From positions 1-13,377 of the forward strand of contig JAHDDN010000114.1 of the NCBI GenBank assembly GCA_020629335.1: 13,377 bases of DNA, given 5' to 3'. Made by a program: the position numbers and the translations under genes. Numbering within the stretch: position 1 is the stretch's first letter; every line of letters begins with the position of its first letter. This stretch comes from Chitinophagales bacterium. GTDB lineage: Bacteria; Bacteroidota; Bacteroidia; Chitinophagales; UBA2359. Below are positions 7,396 to 13,377 of the stretch, one piece after another. The notes under the pieces were generated by a model, which was not told the origin of the DNA, made no database searches, and was given only the letters and a program-made list of their open reading frames with translations.

Positions 7396-8025
7396 TTAAA
7401 ATTTAGGCAATTCACTCACACGTGCATAAGGGAAAGCACCTATTTTTTGCAAACTATAATAAGTATTCAATCCGCTAATTCCTACATTTTGGATACTGGC
7501 TAAATTGATATATCCTTCTTTACTAACAGCTTGATCTGGTAATATTAAATGTTGTATCTCCCCTACTATCATTAGCGTATTATTCGCCTTAATTGGGATT
7601 TCCTCTAAGAATTTCATCCCTAATTGAATTTGACTTTCCTTAACAAAAGGCGCCTTAAATCCATCAATATATTCTGTTGTCAATCCACAAGTATCAAACT
7701 CTGATTCTTCTACTGAAAATTTGGCCGAAGTATAATGTGCCTGCTCAATAAAAGATTCGTGTATATGATTGATCGTATATAAGCCAGTCGACTGAATGTT
7801 ATTATAGGTATGTCTCGGTACGTCAGTTGTAGGGCGCATAATAAAGGCGATCATCGCAGGATTACTACCCAAATGTACAATAGAGCTAAAGATAGCTAAA
7901 TTTGTCTGTCCTGCCTCTGATATAGTCCCAATTAGATTAGCAGGCTTAATACCTGTAATAGAATTAATAATATTGAGTCGCTTTATTTTTTCTAACTGCT
8001 TTATATCCTCTTTCGTTAAATGCAT
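7396..8025 (-). CDS. Flavin reductase family protein (FMN-binding split barrel)
   Basis: This 209-residue protein shows the FMN-binding split-barrel layout of the flavin reductase family. TNLAIFSSIVHLGSNPAMIAF (41-61) is the flavin-binding strand-turn, followed by HTYNNIQSTGLYTINHI (72-88) and the HYTSAKFSVEESEFD segment (97-111) common in this subfamily. Such proteins bind FMN or FAD and usually reduce it with NAD(P)H, or serve as flavin-dependent oxidoreductases. There is no signal peptide. It lies 10 nt after the SDR gene and 21 nt before DUF2256, clearly in one operon. Its neighbours suggest it supplies or uses reduced flavin during light stress; that is inference. Confidence 0.85.
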   Translation of the reverse strand: MHLTKEDIKQLEKIKRLNIINSITGIKPANLIGTISEAGQTNLAIFSSIVHLGSNPAMIAFIMRPTTDVPRHTYNNIQSTGLYTINHIHESFIEQAHYTSAKFSVEESEFDTCGLTTEYIDGFKAPFVKESQIQLGMKFLEEIPIKANNTLMIVGEIQHLILPDQAVSKEGYINLASIQNVGISGLNTYYSLQKIGAFPYARVSELPKF

Positions 8026-8035
8026 TACTTTGATT

Positions 8036-8734
8036 TTATACTCTTAAAGTCGACATACCTCCATCGACATGCAATATTTGCCCACTCATCCAAGTGGATT
8101 CTTCTGATAATAAAAAAGCGGCCATATTGGCGATGTCTGCCGCTTGTCCAATCTTTCGCAATGGGTGTCGTTGCGCATTAGCTTGCTTCTTTTCTTCGCT
8201 ACTTAAGAGTTTAGCCGCTAAAGGCGTATCTGTCAATGAAGGAGCAATACAATTAACCCTCACTTTGGGAGCCAGTTCTGCCGCTAAAGATTTGGTCAGT
8301 CCTTCTATTGCGCCCTTAGAAGTGGCGACCTGTGTATGAAAATTAAAACCCATTTGCACAGCCACCGTAGAAAAGAAGACTACAGAAGCTCCATCACCAG
8401 CTTTTAGTGCTTTTAAAGCCGCTTGCATAACTTTCACAGCGCCCACTACTTGCAATTCAAAATCCGCCTTAAAATCAGCAGCTTTAATCTTAGCAAATGG
8501 CTTCAAATTAATACTTCCTGGACAGTACACCAAGCCATCTAATTCAGCAGGAATAAAACTTAAATCAGGCGTTTCTTCCATCACATCTAAATGATAAAAA
8601 TTGGCATTGGGAGAATGCGCTTCTATTAGTTTTTTTTGATAGGTTCCGTATACTTGATGGCCTTGATCTAATAACTTTTGAGTCAGGGCTTCCCCTATTC
8701 CCGAAGAAGCACCAATAATGAGATAGTTTTTCAT
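8036..8734 (-). CDS. Divergent short-chain dehydrogenase/reductase (SDR)
   Basis: This 232-residue Rossmann protein has the nucleotide-binding motif GASSGIG (8-14), the catalytic-serine strand FFST with Ser122, Lys140 in TSKGA, VRVNCIAPSLTDTP (158-171), and a C-terminal HVDGG (222-226). Classical SDRs have Tyr four residues before the lysine; here that position is Val136 (sequence HTQVATSKGA), and the NNAG motif is replaced by YCPGS (70-74). It may therefore use altered chemistry, or bind nucleotide without classical dehydrogenation. I recall similar photolyase-linked SDRs with the same gap, so this is probably a subfamily trait and not damage. It is the first gene of the four-gene operon; the promoter must lie in 8735-8800, next to repeat copy B. 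Confidence 0.85.
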   Translation of the reverse strand: MKNYLIIGASSGIGEALTQKLLDQGHQVYGTYQKKLIEAHSPNANFYHLDVMEETPDLSFIPAELDGLVYCPGSINLKPFAKIKAADFKADFELQVVGAVKVMQAALKALKAGDGASVVFFSTVAVQMGFNFHTQVATSKGAIEGLTKSLAAELAPKVRVNCIAPSLTDTPLAAKLLSSEEKKQANAQRHPLRKIGQAADIANMAAFLLSEESTWMSGQILHVDGGMSTLRV

Positions 8735-8791
8735 ATCCTATTAATGCTAAAAGAAGGAAATTGTTTAAGGAAGGAGTCGTTCTTTTTTAGG

Positions 8792-9025
8792 AGGGCGCAT
8801 CCCTGCGATCGCAAAAGCAAGTGCCCAGCACGAATCAAATTAATCATTAAACATTACGCATTAATCATTCGCCGAAGGCGCAGGGTCGGGCTATCCGCTA
8901 TTATGTGGCTATGTGTCTGCTACTCCACTAAGCTGTACTTGTCTGCCCTTTCAGGGCCAGCCTGCGTCCAGCTAAGTTCCATAAGCAGCCCCATGGACGC
9001 CACATACCGCTCCTATCCCTTGCAC
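8792..9025 (+). repeat. Structured dispersed repeat, copy B
   Basis: It begins with GGG-CGCAT-CCC (8793-8803), has the heptamer array at 8843-8869, then the core. Pairings are GCA 8880-8882 with TGC 9021-9023, GGG 8888-8890 with CCC 9017-9019, CCGC 8895-8898 with GTGG 8905-8908, a hairpin GCCCT-TTC-AGGGC at 8945-8957, and a longer stem GCGTCCA 8964-8970 with TGGACGC 8994-9000. An 8-bp long-range pairing TATGTGGC 8902-8909 with GCCACATA 8999-9006 competes with the CCGC hairpin. It has the same orientation as copy A and starts 58 bp upstream of the SDR start codon. Confidence 0.75.
8843..8869 (+). repeat. Heptamer array (NNCATTA) beside repeat copy B
   Basis: The units are ATCATTA, AACATTA, CGCATTA, ATCATT; 25 of 27 bases match the array at copy A. 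Confidence 0.7.
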
Positions 9026-9051
9026 AATTTTTGGGTAGTGGGTAAAAACGA

Positions 9052-9224
9052 TGAAATGACATATCTTATTCTTAAGGGCGATCCATCTTAATAAATCAGC
9101 AATTTATTCGTAAAGTGATATGTCATTTCTTTCTCTGAAAAAGCAAGAAATGACATATCACCAAGTCCTACAACTACCTTAATCATAAGGTAATTGCTTT
9201 GGCTCGATAAGATATGTCATTTCA
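9052..9224. repeat. 173-bp nested palindrome built from four copies of a 13-mer
   Basis: The 13-mer GATATGTCATTTC occurs at 9117-9129 and 9211-9223, and its reverse complement at 9053-9065 and 9147-9159, so orientation alternates. The outer arms 9052-9069 and 9207-9224 are a perfect 18-bp inverted repeat. The inner arms 9115-9131 and 9145-9161 are a perfect 17-bp inverted repeat with a 13-nt loop. Each intervening segment carries its own small hairpin: AATAAAT-5 nt-ATTTATT at 9090-9108 and ACCTTA-ATCA-TAAGGT at 9176-9191. The whole can fold as a multi-branched cruciform. It has no coding capacity. It could be a MITE, a protein-binding array, or a processed RNA. Confidence 0.75.
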
Positions 9225-9264
9225 GAAAGTCACAAGCGAGACGCTTGCGACAGAAGTGATATTT

Positions 9265-9291
9265 ATCATTACACATCAATCATTATGCATT
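9265..9291 (+). repeat. Heptamer array (NNCATTA) beside repeat copy C
   Basis: The units are ATCATTA, CACATCA, ATCATTA, TGCATT; 23 of 27 bases match the array at copy A, in the same plus-strand orientation although the neighbouring core is inverted. Confidence 0.65.
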
Positions 9292-9441
9292 AAACGCGGC
9301 CCCGATAGAAACGGTATGTGGCGTACATGGCAGTGCTTACGGAACTTAGGCAGACGCAGGCTTGCCCGAAGGGAAGACAAGTATGCCTTAGTGGAGTAGT
9401 ACTGACATAGCCACATAAGAGTGGATAGCGGGACTAGCCGC
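9265..9441 (-). repeat. Structured dispersed repeat, copy C (core inverted)
   Basis: The core lies on the minus strand relative to copies A and B. In plus coordinates, GCGGC 9296-9300 pairs with GCCGC 9437-9441, CCCG 9301-9304 with CGGG 9429-9432, CCAC 9411-9414 with GTGG 9421-9424, and TATGTGGC 9315-9322 with GCCACATA 9410-9417. The conserved CTATCC and CTATC motifs are retained inside the stems although the stem bases themselves have changed. The adjacent heptamer array (9265-9291) keeps the plus orientation. It ends at the hairpin that overlaps the DUF6493 stop codon. Confidence 0.7.
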
Positions 9442-9465
9442 CCAAATAAAAACACCTTATTTAGG
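9441..9465 (-). terminator. Hairpin across the stop codon of the DUF6493 gene
   Basis: On the minus strand CCTAAATAA and TTATTTGGG form a 9-bp stem (one G-T pair) around a 7-nt loop. The TAA stop of the DUF6493 gene lies within it. It is not followed by a T-run, so intrinsic termination is doubtful; mRNA 3'-end protection is an alternative. Confidence 0.35.
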
Positions 9466-12243
9466 CTGAAATTCCAATATTTTTTTCACTTCTTTCTTTA
9501 CACTATTGACTTTCTTCATTTTCTCTAAATTGGCTTGTATACTTTCGGTGATCGGCAGTTGTGTTTTTTGTAGCGCTTCATAATAGTAATGCAAGATATT
9601 TTTGAAACTCTTTGGTAAGTTTTCACTATTAATTTTACTTAAAGTTGCGACTAAGGCTTGATATAAGATATCAATATAGCCCCCGCCCATTTGTAGTAGT
9701 TGATCAAACTGCTCGCTGACTCTTTTCATTGGAATCACATGATGTTCATTGGCAATTAATTTGGCTGTTATCTCGGCAAATAATTCCAAATTCAAATAGC
9801 GGTTTTTTATGAGTAAGCTTAGCCAATCGAAAGAGGCATTCCTAATAGATGTTTTGCCACAATACAAACTCAAACATAAGAACAAATGACCGATCTCGCC
9901 TAATGGCGCTGGATTTTTAGAAGCCTCTATGATAGCCCCCATAATGGATTTGCCTTCACTCGCTTCTATATCTGATAGATATCTGTAGCATTTTAGAATG
10001 AAGGAAAGATATAAAGGCTCTCGCTGATAAATATCTCTATAAAACCAATGCGATACATCTGCTATAACAAATACTTTATCAACTAAATAATACTCAAAAT
10101 GGCTATGCACAAAGTTATTTGATGCCGCATCCTTTAGCTGTAATTTCAAATCAATTCTTGGCCAGCTATAGTTATAATTTGGATCTTCTGAATATTGCCT
10201 ATCCACTACCCACTCCCAATCTTTATTTAGCATCCACCATTCTTTTTCATTATGAAAAGCGACCAAGCTATCCATACTCATCGATGGATTCTTAAGTAAA
10301 AAAGCGGTATGCCAAATTCTATCTAAAGATTTCATTTTACCTTTAGCAAATGGCTTTTTATCATCTAAAAGATAATTAATAATATCTCGATATTCAGATT
10401 GATGCGTAGACTTTTCATTAAATTTTGTCCACCTGTTAATTCTGGTCAAGGCTAAATTAAAATCTGCTTCATCAATAGGTTCATCAGCTAATTCATACTC
10501 CGCCAATCTTTCAAAAAACTGTTTAGGATGAATAGAACCATCTGTTTGGGTAGGGATGCTTAATAAGCTAAGGGCTTTATTATCTTTTATTATTTTTTCA
10601 ATTTGGCTCAGTCTTTTAAATAAATAATAAAAAGCAAGCCATCTATTGGGGGTATAAACATATTTATCTTTGGCTTTTTTTTCCCCTTCCCAATACGCAA
10701 TTTCTTCTGTTATGGATTTTTGTTCAGGATCCAACCATATACAAATTAGTTTGGCTGCCATAATATGATGAATACCCTTTCTTGCCGTAATATCTAAATA
10801 ATATTGATTGGCAACTTTACGAGCATTTTTCAAGGCAGGCTGTAAGGCCTTTTTGTGGGTATCTTTGATAGAATGAAAACGTATGAGTCCTTCTAAAAAA
10901 AGCTCATAATCCAAGCCGTCTTGGCTTTTCAAAACTTTGGTGCATAAGAAAATAAAATCATTTTCATTATCAATATAAGCTAATTGATTTTCTGGGGTAC
11001 AAGCGGGTGGAATATATTCCGCTTGTTGATAAGTTTCATAAGGAAGCTCCATCGCTGACACCTCTTCCTCTGATAGTAAAAAACCTAATCCCGATTTTGC
11101 CTCGCTATGCATCGTACCTACAAAAGGACTTAAAGCTTCACTAACTTCACTATTCGCTCCATCTAATAACTGATAGCATTTTACAGCTTCCATTTGAACC
11201 GCATTTTCTTCTTGCAAAAATATTGGTGCTAAATTAACACAGGCTTGCTCTAATAATGTGCTATCTTTTTTGAATTGTTTAAAGAGCATCGCTAACATCT
11301 TCTTCAAAGCGCCATTGATCTTTTTTCTGTAAACAACCGCATCTAAAGAATTAATTAAGTTCTCCCAATTAAATTGGGTATCAGAGGCTATTTTTTGGAG
11401 TTGCTGCACTGCAAAATTAAGGATGAGTGTTCTGTCATTACTTAGTAGCTCTATCAATTGATCTTGGCACTTTATATTCTCCTCTTTGCTAAGCTTTAAT
11501 GCCTTATATACATTCTTGGCCCAGCCATGTGTCGTTTGCTTTAAGGTAGGATTATTAAATGCTTCAAATATCTTTTGTTGTACTTGCTCTTTTGAGTATT
11601 TCCCTTCTTTTACTAAACTAATGATGATGGCTCCAATATTATATTCTCTTTCTAAATAAAAGGCTCCATCCACTCCTAATTCCATTTCAAAAACCCCCAA
11701 TAATACATCTAAAGTAAATTCGTCTTGAGGAAAAAAACGAAGGAGTTTTTGATGGGTTTCTTCTGAAAATTCTTTCACAAATCGAGTCGCATGCCATACA
11801 TTGAAACGGATCAAACATGCCGTAAATATTTCTCGATCATAAGGCACCTTTCCTCTTTTGTATAACTCCATTAATACAGGATAAGAAATACCCGTAAAAA
11901 AGCTGGTAGGACTCGCTATACGCCTCTTGATTTCCTTATATTTTTCATTTGGCTTTTCTAAACCAAACAAATCAATTAGCTCTTCAATTTCTATTTCACT
12001 TAAAGCTTGCAAATCCAGATCCATATCTGTTAAATCCATGACATGTTTGAAATTGTATTGCAGAATGCAAAAAATGGTTTTTTGAATAGAACTAAAGGCC
12101 TCGTATTTCGCTCCATCTATTTTTTTCAAATGCTCAATTAGTACTCTTCTCTCTTCCCAGTCCTTATTTCTAATCCAATTGGCAGTTCCTGTGACCTTCT
12201 CATTTTCTATGCGCTCATTAAATTCCTTGACGATAGTACTCAT
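9457..12243 (-). CDS. DUF6493-family large helical protein
   Basis: This 928-residue protein is almost entirely alpha-helical with no signal peptide or membrane segment. The block LLSIPTQTDGSIHPKQFFERL (560-580), followed by EPIDEADFNLALTRI (588-602), is the signature I associate with the DUF6493 family, known mainly from actinobacteria and Bacteroidota. The N-terminal ~370 residues look like HEAT-like helical repeats; a Trp/Tyr-rich segment lies at 668-745 (EWWMLNKDWEWVVDRQY onward). I see no catalytic motif, so a scaffold role is likely. Its start overlaps the stop of the SWIM protein gene by ATGA, implying coupled translation and probably a physical complex. Function is unknown. An unrelated HEAT-repeat protein is the main alternative. 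Confidence 0.78.
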   Translation of the reverse strand: MSTIVKEFNERIENEKVTGTANWIRNKDWEERRVLIEHLKKIDGAKYEAFSSIQKTIFCILQYNFKHVMDLTDMDLDLQALSEIEIEELIDLFGLEKPNEKYKEIKRRIASPTSFFTGISYPVLMELYKRGKVPYDREIFTACLIRFNVWHATRFVKEFSEETHQKLLRFFPQDEFTLDVLLGVFEMELGVDGAFYLEREYNIGAIIISLVKEGKYSKEQVQQKIFEAFNNPTLKQTTHGWAKNVYKALKLSKEENIKCQDQLIELLSNDRTLILNFAVQQLQKIASDTQFNWENLINSLDAVVYRKKINGALKKMLAMLFKQFKKDSTLLEQACVNLAPIFLQEENAVQMEAVKCYQLLDGANSEVSEALSPFVGTMHSEAKSGLGFLLSEEEVSAMELPYETYQQAEYIPPACTPENQLAYIDNENDFIFLCTKVLKSQDGLDYELFLEGLIRFHSIKDTHKKALQPALKNARKVANQYYLDITARKGIHHIMAAKLICIWLDPEQKSITEEIAYWEGEKKAKDKYVYTPNRWLAFYYLFKRLSQIEKIIKDNKALSLLSIPTQTDGSIHPKQFFERLAEYELADEPIDEADFNLALTRINRWTKFNEKSTHQSEYRDIINYLLDDKKPFAKGKMKSLDRIWHTAFLLKNPSMSMDSLVAFHNEKEWWMLNKDWEWVVDRQYSEDPNYNYSWPRIDLKLQLKDAASNNFVHSHFEYYLVDKVFVIADVSHWFYRDIYQREPLYLSFILKCYRYLSDIEASEGKSIMGAIIEASKNPAPLGEIGHLFLCLSLYCGKTSIRNASFDWLSLLIKNRYLNLELFAEITAKLIANEHHVIPMKRVSEQFDQLLQMGGGYIDILYQALVATLSKINSENLPKSFKNILHYYYEALQKTQLPITESIQANLEKMKKVNSVKKEVKKILEFQPK

Positions 12244-13377
12244 AATTCAAATTCGTTTATCAATACTTCTAACTCTTTTTCTGAATTCTTTTTTAATATT
12301 TTAGCGGCAAGGATATGCTTACAATCGCCTCGATTATTTTGATGAGTCGCGTACCAAGTACAAGTACACTGACTTTTTTCTTCAGCGATAATTACTCTAT
12401 GAAAAACGCCACTACCTTTGACTTCTAATTCGCTTTGGCTCTCCTCAGCATTCAGCCATTTGTAATCTCCCTTTTTGATAATCTTCAAAGCATTTTTATA
12501 TCTTGGATTTAAGCGCTCTATTCGATCGAGCTTGAAAGGCAATTTTCTATAATAATAAAGCTGCTCTTCCAGGTCATAACCCAACAAGCCCATTGAAGAA
12601 AGACGAGTAGCCGTATTTTTAAAATCAGTTTTAGATAAATCTTTCAGTAGTTCATCTTCTAATTTAAATTCCACATTTATCTTAGCAAAATTATCTAACT
12701 CACGAATCCATTCCTCAGGAATTTCTTCCAATAAGTTTTCTAAGCTGGAACCTTCCCCTGAAAATCCTCTCCAAAAACTTCGAGAGAGCATCAAGCTAAA
12801 ACGCATATCCTCCATATTAAACTGAAAAGCCGTCGCATTTTCTGATTCTAATGCATAAATATCTAATGAACTGACTAGCTGGATAATACTATCTACCAAC
12901 TTTAATCTATGTATAGCACCGATACAAATACTATTCGGTGTTCTCAATGGAGAGATCACTGGCCTATTAGCTCTGAAACTTAAGAAGTAGTCATCTTTAG
13001 TACTTTTATTGGGAAGGCTTCTAAATAATAATTGAATCTGCAATTTATTGAGAGTCGCCACTTTTTTCATTTCAGCAGCTAACAACTGAACCGTGGTCAT
13101 GCCTTTTATCCATCGGGCCGGTAAAGAGACTTTTTTCTCTACTACTTTTTTATCTTGTTTTTGTAATACCACTTCTTTTTGGCCGACCGAAAAAAACACC
13201 TCCTCCCCTTTCCGAATCTGACTTAGAGCAGCTATCATTTCCATATTAAAATCTACATTGGAAGTGCCTTGTTGAAGAAACTCTCCATTAAGTGCGTTCG
13301 GCAATATATCCACCTTAGCATACACACTACAACAAGAAGAAAAAGCTTCCAATCTTATTTTATTGGCTCCAGCAGTT
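12240..13377 (-). CDS. SWIM zinc-finger protein, 5' end cut by the window
   Basis: The frame is open to the right edge; eight more codons precede the first possible start (a TTG at 13352), so the true N-terminus is outside the window. Counting from that TTG, the C-terminal SWIM finger uses Cys329 and Cys331 (CTC), then 12 residues, then Cys344 and His346 (CKH), close to the domain's CxC...CxH pattern. SWIM fingers bind DNA or protein and occur in many bacterial proteins of unknown role. The upstream part (KKVSLPARWIKGMTTVQLLAAEM, 73-95) resembles the conserved body of bacterial SWIM proteins that sit next to DUF6493. The gene is the first visible one of a two-gene unit, overlapping the DUF6493 start by 4 nt. 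Confidence 0.85.
   Translation of the reverse strand, partial: TAGANKIRLEAFSSCCSVYAKVDILPNALNGEFLQQGTSNVDFNMEMIAALSQIRKGEEVFFSVGQKEVVLQKQDKKVVEKKVSLPARWIKGMTTVQLLAAEMKKVATLNKLQIQLLFRSLPNKSTKDDYFLSFRANRPVISPLRTPNSICIGAIHRLKLVDSIIQLVSSLDIYALESENATAFQFNMEDMRFSLMLSRSFWRGFSGEGSSLENLLEEIPEEWIRELDNFAKINVEFKLEDELLKDLSKTDFKNTATRLSSMGLLGYDLEEQLYYYRKLPFKLDRIERLNPRYKNALKIIKKGDYKWLNAEESQSELEVKGSGVFHRVIIAEEKSQCTCTWYATHQNNRGDCKHILAAKILKKNSEKELEVLINEFEL

Noticed and set aside
8094..8339. Plus-strand open frame antisense to the SDR gene
   Set aside because: Shadow of a well-supported gene; no recognisable domain.
8678..9091. Plus-strand open frame of 137 codons
   Set aside because: It starts inside the antisense of the SDR gene and runs through repeat copy B; it has no protein-family pattern and the stretch is better explained as structured non-coding repeat.
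9053..9223. CRISPR-like array from the four 13-mers
   Set aside because: The units are too short, alternate in orientation and have unequal spacing; no cas gene is present.
9214..9399. Plus-strand open frame of 61 codons
   Set aside because: It lies within the nested palindrome and the inverted repeat copy C, and its sequence is dictated by the repeat stems.
13352..13352. TTG as the start codon of the SWIM gene
   Set aside because: The frame stays open to the window edge and the family has a longer N-terminal part, so the gene is treated as truncated by the window.

Overview
The window looks like a Bacteroidota chromosome. It is AT-rich, start codons have A-rich leaders with few clear Shine-Dalgarno sites, and it carries the pair ricT (PSP1 domain) - gldH (gliding-motility lipoprotein), which is typical of gliding Bacteroidota. 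The mix of genes and dispersed structured repeats would fit a Saprospira/Aureispira-like lineage, but that placement is a guess.

Layout. 1-742 is gene-poor and holds a 164-bp imperfect inverted-repeat element (MITE candidate), an open frame with no start codon, and two small palindromes. 743-2804 is ricT-gldH, overlapping by 8 nt. Converging on gldH with abutting stop codons is an MtfA-like M90 zinc peptidase (2805-3548). 3549-3967 holds copy A of a structured repeat. 3968-5742 holds two tandem, ungapped paralogous TPR proteins of 281 aa. 5757-8734 is a four-gene leftward operon: divergent SDR, flavin reductase, a 49-residue DUF2256 zinc-ribbon-like protein, and a PhrB-type cryptochrome/photolyase that has lost all four Fe-S ligand cysteines. 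8735-9456 is a non-coding island with repeat copies B and C around a nested palindrome. 9457-13377 is a leftward pair: a 928-aa DUF6493-family protein and an upstream SWIM zinc-finger protein cut by the window edge, joined by an ATGA overlap.

How the genes fit together. The photolyase operon looks like a light/UV response module: DNA repair plus flavin and redox chemistry plus a small protein of unknown role. SWIM-DUF6493 looks like a two-protein complex of unknown function. ricT-gldH is a housekeeping/motility pair.

The most unusual material is non-coding. A repeat family present three times has complementary arms that change in step between copies, which argues for selection on a folded RNA or single-stranded DNA. 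Each copy sits beside a short array of 7-bp NNCATTA units that keeps its orientation even where the folded core is inverted.
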